Shown: positions 47,401 through 56,398 of the stretch, in pieces
Layout of the letters: each line of letters starts with the position of its first letter
How positions within the stretch are numbered: position 1 is the first letter of the stretch
Source of the DNA: Legionella yabuuchiae
Lineage (GTDB): Bacteria > Pseudomonadota > Gammaproteobacteria > Legionellales > Legionellaceae
NCBI RefSeq assembly: GCF_900640115.1
Contig: NZ_CAAAIW010000001.1
Span: 15,037 to 79,036 of the forward strand
Reading direction: 5' to 3'
DNA: 64,000 nt
The notes under the pieces: generated by a model
What the model was told of the DNA's origin: nothing
The model's input: the letters and a program-made list of their open reading frames with translations, nothing else
Databases searched by the model: none
Translations under genes and position numbers: made by a program

Positions 47401-48063
47401 ATGCGTACACTTATTTTAACGATCTGGTTTGCCATTGGAATATTTTTTATGAGCTCGCAAGCATTAGCCTTGGACATTGTAACCATCGAACAAAAAAACT
47501 ATGAGACGGTTTTAAAAACGCCTGCAAAAACGGTTTTCTTTCCATTAAACTCAGAAGATAAAGAATTAATTGAAGCTATGAAAGCAAAGCTTGAGTCACT
47601 CGGTGGTGTTGGATTAGCAGCACCCCAAGTCAACGCCCATAAGCGAATCATTGCCGTATACATTCCTGAAGGAGCTTCTCTTTTAAGAGACAACGTCGAA
47701 ATGCACCCCATGCATATACTAATTAACCCATCTTTTAAACCGGAGAGTGAAGAAACAGTGAGTGATTTTGAAGCGTGCTATTCCGTTACGAGCCTCGCTG
47801 GAAAAGTGCCGCGTTTCAATCGAATTAAGCTGAGCTATCAGGATGAAACGGGCCAAAGTCATCAAAAAATAGCCAGCGGGTTTTACGCGCGTGTACTACA
47901 GCATGAAATCGATCATATAAATGGATTTTTAATTAAAGACCGATTAACCCCTGATTGCGTTCAGGGCAGCGTTGAGGACATTTTAGCGTTAAGACGCGCT
48001 GAACTTTCATCGGATAAACAAAAGCTCTTTGATGAAATCATGTCTAAAAAGCGAAAGGGATAA
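47401..48063 (+). CDS. Peptide deformylase-like protein with apparent signal peptide
   Basis: 220 residues from the ATG at 47401. Residues 1-23 (RTLILTIWFAIGIFFMSSQA) look like an export signal, unusual for a cytosolic enzyme. The deformylase motifs follow: GGVGLAAPQ (motif 1), FEACYSV in place of EGCLS but keeping Cys (motif 2), and QHEIDHINGFL (motif 3, HExxH). All three metal ligands are present. It is probably a secondary deformylase or exported metallohydrolase. It lies in an island of IS remnants. Confidence 0.82.
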   Translation: MRTLILTIWFAIGIFFMSSQALALDIVTIEQKNYETVLKTPAKTVFFPLNSEDKELIEAMKAKLESLGGVGLAAPQVNAHKRIIAVYIPEGASLLRDNVEMHPMHILINPSFKPESEETVSDFEACYSVTSLAGKVPRFNRIKLSYQDETGQSHQKIASGFYARVLQHEIDHINGFLIKDRLTPDCVQGSVEDILALRRAELSSDKQKLFDEIMSKKRKG

Positions 48064-48154
48064 TTCATGCACATTCTGCTCTTTTTAAAAAATTTCGTAA
48101 CACCCCACGTCATCCCGAGCGCAGCGAGGACGCTCTCTTCAGTGGCACAATTTT

Positions 48155-48425
48155 TAAAGTAACGTTCGATACCAATCAGTCCACTCAGGATTCAATGCAT
48201 GAATCAAATCCTACTTCTTTTTTCGTGACCATCGCTTGATTTGTTTTTCTCGTTCAATAGGAGTAATGATACTTCCACAAACTTCATAATAAACCAGACG
48301 ATCCACATTATTTTTTTTCGTAAACCCTGCCACCAGTTTGTTCTTATGTTCATAAACGCGGCATATCAAATCATTGGCAACACCAGTGTAGAAAACATGA
48401 TTGTGTTTATTGGTCAGCGTGATAG
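48155..48425 (-). pseudogene. GIY-YIG nuclease remnant, fused to IS66 debris
   Basis: Leftward from about 48425: TITLTNKHNHVFYTGVANDL, ICRVYEHKNKLVAGFTKKNN, VDRLVYYEVCGSIITPIERE, KQIKRWSRKKK, an in-frame TAG at 48213-48211, then DLIHALNPEWTDWY. It has the GIY-YIG family backbone but lacks its own start, and its 5' end runs into an IS66 fragment in the same frame. A CGTCATCCCGAGCGCAGCGA repeat follows near 48109. Not functional as it stands. Confidence 0.75.
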
Positions 48426-48545
48426 TCAGTTGCCGTTTTAATCGATGCTACGTGTAACCAATGTGTTTTTCCTGCCACACGAACCCCTGTTTCATCCAGG
48501 TTTTTTACCGCAGCAGTTTTGACCTCTGACAAGATAGATTCTTCA
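48426..48545 (-). pseudogene. IS66-family transposase (TnpC) fragment
   Basis: The minus strand encodes KTAAVKNLDETGVRVAGKTH followed by WLHVASIKTATDY. The motif DETGxRVAGKxHWLHVAS is specific for IS66 transposases and holds the first catalytic Asp. Only about 40 residues remain. It joins directly to the GIY-YIG remnant on one side and to an ISAs1 fragment on the other. Confidence 0.75.
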
Positions 48546-48558
48546 TCTGACTAGGCAA

Positions 48559-48700
48559 CGTAATAAAAAACATGCAAAAAAGGGATAAAAGCCAAACGTT
48601 AAGGCCGCTTTACAACCAGAGTATGCACAAAAGGCATTAAGTGGTATTTTTTGAGCATTCATGCGCATGCCCTGCTGCAATCGTTTTTCCTGCAATCACT
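48559..48700 (+). pseudogene. ISAs1-family transposase, 3' fragment (opposite orientation)
   Basis: Nearly the same DNA as the 3' part of the remnant at 46750-47033 but on the plus strand, including CAACCAGAGTATGCACAAAA. The frame reads KAALQPEYAQKALSGIF before a stop. The two pieces flank about 1.5 kb holding the DnaA boxes and the deformylase gene. Confidence 0.7.
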
Positions 48701-48748
48701 CTCTGGCATAACTAATCTTTTTATGTTGATGAAATATGATTTCAGACC

Positions 48749-48909
48749 TATACCCGTGATCGTTCAAAATACGTGTTTTTAGGCACCTCTATTTTTTGTC
48801 CTCTCGCATTTTAAAAAGCGAGTAATGGATCATTCTCTTGCGAGTTTTTAAAATGTGGCGGGGCGAAAAAGGAAAAGCATAAATCACGTATTTTAAACGA
48901 TCTCGTATA
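48749..48909. repeat. Long palindromic dispersed repeat, copy 3
   Basis: 161 bp, same orientation as the 63551 copy, with ends TATACCCGTGATCGTTCAAA and a drifted complement AAACGATCTCGTATA. The inner inverted repeat (TTTTAAAAAGCGAGTAATG side) is kept. It lies 26 bases beyond the frr stop codon. Confidence 0.85.
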
Positions 48910-48934
48910 TAGGTCGAATGTTGCAGCAGAGAGA

Positions 48935-49492
48935 CTAGACTTCCATTAAGTCTTTTTCCTTTTCAACCAATAACGCATCAATTTGGGCAATATATTTATC
49001 AGTTAATTTTTGAATGACTTCACTGGCGCGACGTTCATCGTCTTCTGATATTTCTTTTTCTTTTACCAACTCTTTCAGCTGGTTATTTGCATCACGACGA
49101 ATATTCCGAACCGAAACCCGCGCTTGCTCAGCTTCACCACGAACTACGCGAATCATTTCTTTCCGACGTTCTTCAGTTAAAGGAGGCATAGGCACACGGA
49201 TTGATGTCCCAGCGGTTGCAGGATTTAGACCAAGATCAGAGGTTAAAATCGCTTTTTCTACAGCCTGAACCATACTCTTATCCCAGGGGGTGACCAAAAT
49301 TGTTCTAGGATCACTTAACGTAACATTAGCAACCTGGTTTAACGGTGTGAGGGAGCCATAAAAGTCCACTTGAATATGATCAAGTAAACTAGGATTGGCA
49401 CGTCCTGTTCGGATCTTTGTGAAATCTTGACTCAGTGCTTCGACTGATTTTGCCATGCGCTTCTCTGCATCTTGCTTGATGTCATTGATCAT
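48935..49492 (-). CDS. Ribosome recycling factor Frr
   Basis: 185 residues, standard length. Splits post-termination ribosomes with EF-G. Marks: [57 protein letters not shown] and [20 protein letters not shown]. It overlaps pyrH by 11 bases at the end of the rpsB-tsf-pyrH-frr cluster. Confidence 0.97.
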   Translation of the reverse strand: MINDIKQDAEKRMAKSVEALSQDFTKIRTGRANPSLLDHIQVDFYGSLTPLNQVANVTLSDPRTILVTPWDKSMVQAVEKAILTSDLGLNPATAGTSIRVPMPPLTEERRKEMIRVVRGEAEQARVSVRNIRRDANNQLKELVKEKEISEDDERRASEVIQKLTDKYIAQIDALLVEKEKDLMEV

Positions 49493-50225
49493 GCTTCGCT
49501 CCTATAATAGTTCCTACGCGTTCACCAGTTACAATTCTTTTTAATGCCCTTGGTTCAAACATATTGAACACTTGTAGAGGCATGTTGTGATCCTGGCAGA
49601 GGCAAATCGCTGTTAAATCCATGACTTGTAAGCCCTGACTTAACACCTCACGGTAAGTCAAAAAATCATACCGAACCGCATCCGGATTTTTAACCGGATC
49701 CGCAGAGTATACCCCATCTACCTTGGTGGCTTTCAGCACAACATCGGCCCCAACTTCGATTGCCCGTAAGCAAGCGGCTGAATCGGTGGTGAAAAAAGGA
49801 TTTCCTGTGCCTGCGGCAAAAATAACGACCTGCCCATTCCTTAAGTTGGTGATTGCCTTTCTGCGGTGGTAAGGATCAACAACACCTAGCATGGGTATAG
49901 CGGACATAATCCTCGCTGGCAAATCAATACGTTCTAAGGCGTCACGCAAAGCGAGCGCATTCATCACAGTGGCTAGCATGCCCATGTGATCACCAGTTAC
50001 CCGCCCCAAACCTGCTTCGGATAAGGCTTTACCACGAAAAAGATTACCGCCACCAATAACCAAACCAACCTCAACCCCCATTTGGATAAGCTCTGCTACG
50101 TCGTTTGCTATTCGGTCCAAAACGGCTGGGTCAATACCATATTGCGCATCGCCCATCAAGGCTTCACCGCTGCATTTAAGAACGATACGCTTATATTTTA
50201 GTTTTGTTTGGTTTGGACTTGTCAT
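49482..50225 (-). CDS. UMP kinase PyrH
   Basis: 247 residues. Phosphorylates UMP to UDP; the bacterial hexameric amino-acid-kinase-fold enzyme. Marks: [70 protein letters not shown] and [13 protein letters not shown]. Its ATG overlaps the tsf stop (ATGA). Confidence 0.97.
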   Translation of the reverse strand: MTSPNQTKLKYKRIVLKCSGEALMGDAQYGIDPAVLDRIANDVAELIQMGVEVGLVIGGGNLFRGKALSEAGLGRVTGDHMGMLATVMNALALRDALERIDLPARIMSAIPMLGVVDPYHRRKAITNLRNGQVVIFAAGTGNPFFTTDSAACLRAIEVGADVVLKATKVDGVYSADPVKNPDAVRYDFLTYREVLSQGLQVMDLTAICLCQDHNMPLQVFNMFEPRALKRIVTGERVGTIIGAKHDQ

Positions 50226-51103
50226 TGTTCACGAACCTGAGCCATAACTTCAGCTACAAAGTTATCTTCTTTTTTCTCAATGCCTTCGCCAACTTCATAG
50301 CGTACAAATGAAAGTACTTCCGCATTTTTCTCTTTTAGGAGTTGTCCTACCTTTTTATTCGGATCTTTAACGAAGGATTGACCTGTCAAGCTCACTTCAT
50401 CGACAAATTTGCTAATACGTCCTTCAATCATTTTATCAATAATCTCTTGAGGCTTACCACTTTCACGTGCTTGAGCAGTAAAGATTTCACGCTCATTTTC
50501 AATCGCATCAGCAGGAACTTGCTCACGACTCACCACCAAAGGGCGGCTGGCTGCAATGTGCATGGCGATGTCTTTGGCTAATGATTCATCAGCATTTTTC
50601 ATTGCTACTAAAACACCAATTTTAGTGCCGTGCAAATAAGAACCAATCACGCCATCGCATTCAACTTGTACTAAGCGACGTAATTTAATATTTTCGCCGA
50701 TTTTTGCTACCAATTCTTGTCTGGCTTCTTCCACCGTATTGTTGCCACCTTCAAGAGTGTTCGAAGAAAGCTCGATCACATCAGCAGCATTTGATTTTAG
50801 TGCAGTTTCACCAACACGATTAGCAAATGAAGTAAAATTATCATCGCGAGCGACGAAATCGGTTTCACTGTTTAGCTCTAACATTACTGCTCTCTTTAAA
50901 TCTTCTGATTTAGAAATTACAATAATCCCTTCCGCAGCAATTCGATCAGCCTTCTTATCGGCTTTTGCCCCGCCAGCTTTGCGCATTTCCTTAATTGCTT
51001 CATCGATGTCACCATTGGCCATCACTAGAAACTTTTTGCACTCCATCATACCAGCGCCAGTAATTTCACGTAGCTTTTTTACTAATGAAGCATCAATAGA
51101 CAT
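50222..51103 (-). CDS. Elongation factor Ts
   Basis: 293 residues from the ATG at 51103 (GGAGAAACC upstream). Nucleotide exchange factor for EF-Tu. N-terminal UBA-like helix bundle: [20 protein letters not shown]; core: [20 protein letters not shown], and [20 protein letters not shown]. It follows rpsB after a 90-base gap containing a terminator-like attenuator. Confidence 0.97.
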   Translation of the reverse strand: MSIDASLVKKLREITGAGMMECKKFLVMANGDIDEAIKEMRKAGGAKADKKADRIAAEGIIVISKSEDLKRAVMLELNSETDFVARDDNFTSFANRVGETALKSNAADVIELSSNTLEGGNNTVEEARQELVAKIGENIKLRRLVQVECDGVIGSYLHGTKIGVLVAMKNADESLAKDIAMHIAASRPLVVSREQVPADAIENEREIFTAQARESGKPQEIIDKMIEGRISKFVDEVSLTGQSFVKDPNKKVGQLLKEKNAEVLSFVRYEVGEGIEKKEDNFVAEVMAQVREQ

Positions 51104-51140
51104 GTTGGTTTCTCCGTACAAAAATTAGTTTGATTACCTG

Positions 51141-51171
51141 AAAAAAAGGGTATTTAAAAAATACCCCTTTT
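51141..51171 (-). terminator. Terminator/attenuator between rpsB and tsf
   Basis: On the minus strand AAAGGGGTATT pairs with AATACCCTTT, followed by a U-tract and downstream C. Since tsf lies only 40 bases further on, it probably gives partial termination, as at the comparable site in E. coli. Confidence 0.7.
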
Positions 51172-51195
51172 AATTGACTCGAATCTGAAAGATTC

Positions 51196-52107
51196 TTACT
51201 TGCTTTTCTTTTCAGCTTTTTCAGTTTCATTAGCCGATTTTGCCTTTTTAGATTCTTTGGCCTCTTCAGACTTAGCGGGTTCTTTAGCCTGTTTAGTGTC
51301 TTCAGTTTCTGTTTTAGACTCTTTAGCTTTTTTAGGCTCTTCAGCTTTTTTAACCGTTTTGGTTTGCTTAGTTTCGGCTTCTGAGGTTACTTCGACAAAC
51401 TCAGTATCTGATACTCCACCAACGGTGTTACCACGTTTTGCATCAATGATTGCATCGGCCACACAACGGACATAAATTTCAACAGCGCGCATAGAATCAT
51501 CATTCGCAGGAATGATATAATCCACAGGATCGGGATCGTTATTCGTATCAACAATGCCGATAACAGGAATTTTTAAGCGCCGAGCTTCTTCAACTGCAAT
51601 ATCTTCAAAGCCAACATCCACAACAAACAGCGCATCTGGCAAACCACCCATATCTTGAATACCGCCTAAGCTGCGCTCTAATTTTTCAAGTTCGCGTGAT
51701 AGCATTAGGGCTTCTTTTTTGATCATCTGTTCAAATGCACCATCGTCACGCATTTTTTGTAATTCTTTTAGGCGAAAAATAGATTGACGCACGGTTTTGT
51801 AGTTGGTCAACATACCGCCTAACCAACGATGATCGACATATGGCATACCACAGCGAGTCGCGTGCTCACGAATGCTTTCCTGAGCTGCACGTTTAGTACC
51901 TACAAATAAGATTTTTGCTTTATTGGCAGCCAATCTTCCAACGAAATTCATCGCGTCATTGAGCAAAGGGATAGTTTTTTCAAGATTAATGATATGGATT
52001 TTGTTTCGAGAACCAAAAATATAATCGGCCATTTTAGGGTTCCAGAAACGGGTGCGGTGACCAAAATGGGCGCCTGCTTCTAAAAGTTCACGCATACTAA
52101 CATTCAT
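51196..52107 (-). CDS. Ribosomal protein S2 with long charged C-terminal tail
   Basis: 303 residues, against about 241 in E. coli. The S2 core is standard: [69 protein letters not shown] and [20 protein letters not shown]. From about residue 245 a tail of roughly 60 residues is made of Lys, Glu, Ala, Thr and Ser with repeated [14 protein letters not shown]-like units. The tail is probably disordered. Confidence 0.96.
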   Translation of the reverse strand: MNVSMRELLEAGAHFGHRTRFWNPKMADYIFGSRNKIHIINLEKTIPLLNDAMNFVGRLAANKAKILFVGTKRAAQESIREHATRCGMPYVDHRWLGGMLTNYKTVRQSIFRLKELQKMRDDGAFEQMIKKEALMLSRELEKLERSLGGIQDMGGLPDALFVVDVGFEDIAVEEARRLKIPVIGIVDTNNDPDPVDYIIPANDDSMRAVEIYVRCVADAIIDAKRGNTVGGVSDTEFVEVTSEAETKQTKTVKKAEEPKKAKESKTETEDTKQAKEPAKSEEAKESKKAKSANETEKAEKKSK

Positions 52108-52215
52108 AAATTTTCTCCAGGGTTAAGCCTCCACGCTTCCCATACGGAACCCAATGGCCTTAAATCATCCATCAGGACCCTACCGCATGTGTCGAAACGT
52201 GTGTGTCGTTAAAAA
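52108..52215 (-). promoter_or_regulatory. rpsB leader, candidate S2 autoregulatory RNA
   Basis: About 108 bases of 5' leader between the promoter and the ATG, with CTGGAGAAAATTT as the ribosome site and internal pairable GC-rich segments (ACACACACG, GGGTTCCG, GGGAAGCG). In other gamma-proteobacteria S2 represses its own leader. The structure was not computed. Confidence 0.4.
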
Positions 52216-52223
52216 GCGCGAGA

Positions 52224-52252
52224 ATCATAACATATCTATTTAATATCAGCAA
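52224..52252 (-). promoter_or_regulatory. rpsB promoter with GC-rich discriminator
   Basis: On the minus strand TTGCTG (52252-52247), a 17-base spacer and TATGAT (52229-52224), followed by TCTCGCGC. The GC-rich discriminator is typical of stringently controlled ribosomal promoters. Confidence 0.75.
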
Positions 52253-52308
52253 TTTATTTGTTACAAATTATCTCTGCTTAACAATTCATGGATTTTGTTG
52301 ATGTAATC

Positions 52309-52336
52309 TTGGCAAATTGAAATTAAGGTCTATACT
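52309..52336 (+). promoter_or_regulatory. Promoter of the Spy-like gene
   Basis: TTGGCA (52309-52314), 16-base spacer, TATACT (52331-52336), 47 bases upstream of the ATG at 52383, divergent from rpsB. Confidence 0.55.
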
Positions 52337-52382
52337 TACAGCGGTTAAATAAGGAATCAAACTTACAATAAGGAACTTCGAG

Positions 52383-52880
52383 ATGAAAAAATCACTAGTA
52401 TTACTACCAATATTGGCGTTATCACTTTCTTTTAGCCCCATAACCTATGCAGATACGCAAATGAAGGCAGAGTGCCCCTGCAAGCGCATGGAGCAGATGA
52501 AAAAAATAACTAAAGACCTCGACTTAACTGCGGATCAAAAGAAACAAATCGATGCAATAAAAGAAGATTCCAAAAAGCAATTAATGGATATTCATCAGCA
52601 AATGATGAATCTTAAAAAGCAAATGAAGGACTTGGTTACTGTTGACAAACTGGATGAAAGCAAAGTCGATGAGTTAGTAAATCAAAAAAAAGAACTTGTT
52701 GCTGAAAAAACAAAACTAATGCTGCAAACCAAAAATAAAATTTATAATGTCTTAAATGCTGAGCAAAAGCAAAAATACGAAAGCATGCTGGAACAATGGC
52801 AACAAAAGCGAATGGATGCCATGAAAAAAATGCAAAATCAAAAAGACACCTCAGTCGACGCAATGACTGATGATGACTAA
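52383..52880 (+). CDS. Periplasmic Spy/CpxP-like LTxxQ protein
   Basis: 165 residues. Signal peptide MKKSLVLLPILALSLSFSP with cleavage near TYA-DTQ. The mature protein is helical and highly charged, with two LTxxQ-type motifs: LDLTADQKKQIDAIKED and VLNAEQKQKYESMLEQ. Met/Lys-rich helices and the length suit the Spy/CpxP family of periplasmic chaperones or metal-responsive proteins. Two Cys near the mature N-terminus (ECPCKR). Has its own promoter and terminator. Confidence 0.8.
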   Translation: MKKSLVLLPILALSLSFSPITYADTQMKAECPCKRMEQMKKITKDLDLTADQKKQIDAIKEDSKKQLMDIHQQMMNLKKQMKDLVTVDKLDESKVDELVNQKKELVAEKTKLMLQTKNKIYNVLNAEQKQKYESMLEQWQQKRMDAMKKMQNQKDTSVDAMTDDD

Positions 52881-52898
52881 TCACTGAACTATACTTAT

Positions 52899-52950
52899 AC
52901 GCCGACATTGATTTGCCATGAATACTGCCACAATGTCGGCGTTTTTATTT
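52899..52950 (+). terminator. Terminator of the Spy-like gene
   Basis: ACGCCGACATTG / CAATGTCGGCGT stem with a 20-base loop, followed by TTTTATTT. Confidence 0.85.
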
Positions 52951-52958
52951 AGGTTTTC

Positions 52959-52993
52959 CTCTGTACATGACAGGTTTTTTGTCATGTACAGAG
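52959..52993. repeat. Perfect 13-bp palindrome (CTCTGTACATGAC)
   Basis: CTCTGTACATGAC and GTCATGTACAGAG around a nine-base T-rich loop, in the map leader. Related hairpins occur at 11835-11862 and 33379-33402, so it is a dispersed element rather than a local operator. Confidence 0.65.
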
Positions 52994-53065
52994 TAGGTTT
53001 TCATATACTTAGTGTGCTAACATCTAATGCATGTTAGTAATAAAAAAGTTTTGGATAAGATACAA

Positions 53066-53830
53066 ATGGCTGTAACCATTAAGACCGCTGATGAAATTGA
53101 AAAAATGCGTGTGGCCGGTAGACTCGCTGCCGAAGTTCTTGAGATGATTGGTCCTCATGTGCAAGAAGGCATTACAACCGATGAATTAAATTCCATTTGT
53201 CACAACTATATTATTAATGAGCAACAAGCTATCCCTGCCCCGCTAAATTATAATGGCTTTCCTAAGTCTATTTGCACCTCAATTAACCACGTTGTATGCC
53301 ATGGAATTCCTGGGAAGCGAGCCCTTAAAAATGGCGATATTATTAATATTGATGTAACCGTCATAAAGGATGGTTATCATGGGGATACCAGCAAAATGTT
53401 TTTTGTTGGCGAACCATCGATCAAAGCGGCCCATGTTATTAGCGTTGCCCATGAGTGTCTATTTATTGGTATTGGAATGGTCAAACCTGGCACTCGCTTA
53501 GGCGATATTGGTCATGCAATACAAAAGCACGCCGAACAAAATCGATGTTCCGTGGTTCGAGAATATTGTGGCCATGGAATTGGTCGAGTTTTTCATGAAG
53601 ACCCACAAGTATTGCATTATGGAACACCAGGAACCGGGGAAATATTACGTGAGGGGATGACGTTTACGATCGAACCAATGGTAAATGTCGGTAAACCTCA
53701 TACTCGACTTTTACCCGATCAATGGACCGTTGTGACGAAAGATCATAGCTTATCAGCCCAATGGGAACATACTCTCTTGGTCACCAGTGACGGAGTTGAA
53801 ATTTTAACATTGCGAAATGAAGAACGATAA
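53066..53830 (+). CDS. Methionine aminopeptidase type I
   Basis: 254 residues from the ATG at 53066, which gives the usual N-terminus MAVTIKTADEIEKMRVAGRL; a longer frame from 53027 is possible. Removes initiator Met. Metal ligands: NIDVTVIKDGYHGDTSKMF (two Asp), REYCGHGIGRVFHEDP (His), FTIEPMVNVG (Glu) and SAQWEHTLLVT (Glu). It overlaps glnD by 14 bases. Confidence 0.95.
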   Translation: MAVTIKTADEIEKMRVAGRLAAEVLEMIGPHVQEGITTDELNSICHNYIINEQQAIPAPLNYNGFPKSICTSINHVVCHGIPGKRALKNGDIINIDVTVIKDGYHGDTSKMFFVGEPSIKAAHVISVAHECLFIGIGMVKPGTRLGDIGHAIQKHAEQNRCSVVREYCGHGIGRVFHEDPQVLHYGTPGTGEILREGMTFTIEPMVNVGKPHTRLLPDQWTVVTKDHSLSAQWEHTLLVTSDGVEILTLRNEER

Positions 53831-56396
53831 CCAAGTTTTAAAACGTCGTTTAAAAAAGCTCAAGGATGAGCTAAGCCAAGAATTTTTCAAGAAAACAACA
53901 AATATCGCTAGCCTCACCAATAGATTGGTTAAAGGAATTGATGATCTTATTATTCCTTTATTTCAAAAACACCTACATGACCAAGAGCATCAGTTTTGTT
54001 TACTCGCTTTAGGAAGTTATGGGCGAAGAGAGTTGCAACTTTATTCGGATATCGATCTGCTTCTGTTGCATTCAGAAAACCTGGAGGAGCAACCGCTCCT
54101 AAGAGCCCAGCAGTTTATTCAAGATTGTTGGGATATTGGCCTTGAAATCAGCCATCAAATTACCACGATAAATGAGTGCGCAAAACTCGCGAGCCAGGAC
54201 ATCAGCGTAATCTCCAGCATTCTCGATATGCGATTATTATGTGGTCGTTCTTCTTATTTGGAAGAATTGACATACCAGACCCACCCTCTTCATATCTGGA
54301 CTAGTCACGATTATTATTTTGCTAAAGAAAAGGAACAACGATTACGCTATGAAAAGTATGGAGAAACCGCATACAACTTAGAACCTAATGTCAAAAACGG
54401 CGCTGGAGGACTTAGAGACATCCAAGTACTGCTCAATATCTGTAAGCGTCACTTCGGTATCCACAAACTCTCTGATGGAATCGGGTTTGGATTCATTACG
54501 CCAAAAGAATATGAAGAATTGATTTACTGCCAACTTTTTTTATGGCGCGTTCGCTTTGCACTTCATATTCTTGCCGATAAAAAAGAAGATCGCTTGTTAT
54601 TTGACTACCAAACTCAACTTGCCGAGTTATTTGGTTACTCTGACACAAAGCATTCCCTTGCCATTGAACAATTCATGAAAGCTTATTTTAAAGTGATTAA
54701 GCGAAGCCGTGAATTAAACGAAATGTTGTTACAATGGTTCGCAGAAACCATCGTTTATCATCAAAAACAGAAACTTACACCACTAGATGATTGGTTTCAA
54801 TTGTCCAATAATTATATTGAAGTTAAACATAGCAAAGTTTTTTCAAATCGTCCTCAAGCCCTATTGGAAATTTTTCTCTGGCTTGCCAAGCACCCTGAAA
54901 TTAAAGGAATAAGAGCCAATACTATCCGTTTAATCCGGCAGCATCTTTATTTGATTGATAAACCTTTTTGTATTTCAAAGGAAGCTACCCACACCTTTCT
55001 TGCGATTTTAGCCAGTAAACATTCTCCATTTGATGCCTTACAACGAATGAGTCGTTATGGTGTGCTTGGCTATTACTTAGAGCCTTTTGGTGTAGTAACC
55101 GGTCAAATGCAGTATGATTTGTTTCATGTGTATACCGTTGATCAGCATACTTTATTTGTCATTCGCAATCTAGGTCGATTTAGTCATTCAGAATACTCTC
55201 AGCATTTTAAACTTGCCCATAAATTATTTCACACCATACCAGATAAAGAAGTTCTGTACTTAGCCGCTCTATTTCATGATATTGCTAAAGGAAGAGGTGG
55301 TGATCATTCTGATCTTGGCGCCATAGAAGCGAGGCTCTTTGCTAGACGCCATCGGTTAGTAAAACGAAAATCAGACCTACTGATTTGGCTAGTGCAAAAT
55401 CATTTATTAATGTCACAAACAGCTCAGCGCCAGGATATATATGATCCGCGTACCATTGCTAAATTTTGTAACCAGTTACCCAATGCTCAATACCTGGATT
55501 ATTTATATTTATTAACCGTTGCCGACATTTGTGCCACAAATCCAACGCTCTGGAATGCTTGGAAAGATTCGCTGCTCAAGGAGCTCTATTATGCTTCTAA
55601 GAAAGCGATGGATGCCGAAAAGGAATTGTTGGATGAACACGTGCTGATTGAGCAACGAAGGAGCGAGGCACTTTCTATTTTAAAAAATAAAGGTCTTAAC
55701 GAAGAGCGAGTATTAACGCTTTGGTGTCATTTTAAAGGAAAATATTTTCTGCATGAGTCCTCTGAAGTGATCGCTCAACATACCCAAGAAATTCTTACCA
55801 GCAAGCAATTCCCACTCGTTATGATTATGCCCCATCACAGCCAGGGCGGAACAGAAGTGTTTATTTACCTACCCCACTGCGATGAACGTTTCACGATCAC
55901 CACCACGACCTTAAGTAATCATCAAGTAACCATTCAAGAAGCAATGATTTTAACGTGTGACAACCAATTCGATTTAGATACTTATGTCATACTGGATGAG
56001 CGCAACCAAGCCATTGCAGATGAACAGAGAATGGCTGAGATAAAACGTGATTTACAAAGAAATCTGAGTAATCCTTGTCAGCTCCCTACCATTACCTCTC
56101 GTCGACTATCTAGGATCCAAGCGCATTTTAAAATTACCCCCCTCATAACCTTCAATGAAGATACGGAAAAGCGATTAACCCAGTTATTTATCATCGCTGG
56201 AGACCGGCCTGGATTATTAGCCCATATCAGTCAGTTGTTTCTAAAGGAAAAAATCTATTTACACAGCGCAAAAATTGCTACGGCTGGTGAGCGAGTAGAA
56301 GATATGTTTCATGTTACTAATCTAAAAGGCGAACCATTAAGCTCTGAAGAACAAATGAAATTAAAGAAAAAATTAATCGTTGAATTGAAAAGATAA
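53817..56396 (+). CDS. PII uridylyltransferase/uridylyl-removing enzyme GlnD
   Basis: 859 residues. Nitrogen sensor that uridylylates and deuridylylates PII. Nucleotidyltransferase: LALGSYGRRELQLYSDIDLL; central NGAGGLRDIQVLLNICKRHF; HD hydrolase: YLAALFHDIAKGRGGDHSDL; the C-terminal ACT domain has IIAGDRPGLLAHISQLFLKE and HSAKIATAGERVEDMFHVTN. The start overlaps map, so they are coupled, an arrangement known in Legionella and other gamma-proteobacteria. Confidence 0.95.
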   Translation: MKNDNQVLKRRLKKLKDELSQEFFKKTTNIASLTNRLVKGIDDLIIPLFQKHLHDQEHQFCLLALGSYGRRELQLYSDIDLLLLHSENLEEQPLLRAQQFIQDCWDIGLEISHQITTINECAKLASQDISVISSILDMRLLCGRSSYLEELTYQTHPLHIWTSHDYYFAKEKEQRLRYEKYGETAYNLEPNVKNGAGGLRDIQVLLNICKRHFGIHKLSDGIGFGFITPKEYEELIYCQLFLWRVRFALHILADKKEDRLLFDYQTQLAELFGYSDTKHSLAIEQFMKAYFKVIKRSRELNEMLLQWFAETIVYHQKQKLTPLDDWFQLSNNYIEVKHSKVFSNRPQALLEIFLWLAKHPEIKGIRANTIRLIRQHLYLIDKPFCISKEATHTFLAILASKHSPFDALQRMSRYGVLGYYLEPFGVVTGQMQYDLFHVYTVDQHTLFVIRNLGRFSHSEYSQHFKLAHKLFHTIPDKEVLYLAALFHDIAKGRGGDHSDLGAIEARLFARRHRLVKRKSDLLIWLVQNHLLMSQTAQRQDIYDPRTIAKFCNQLPNAQYLDYLYLLTVADICATNPTLWNAWKDSLLKELYYASKKAMDAEKELLDEHVLIEQRRSEALSILKNKGLNEERVLTLWCHFKGKYFLHESSEVIAQHTQEILTSKQFPLVMIMPHHSQGGTEVFIYLPHCDERFTITTTTLSNHQVTIQEAMILTCDNQFDLDTYVILDERNQAIADEQRMAEIKRDLQRNLSNPCQLPTITSRRLSRIQAHFKITPLITFNEDTEKRLTQLFIIAGDRPGLLAHISQLFLKEKIYLHSAKIATAGERVEDMFHVTNLKGEPLSSEEQMKLKKKLIVELKR

Positions 56397-56398
56397 TT

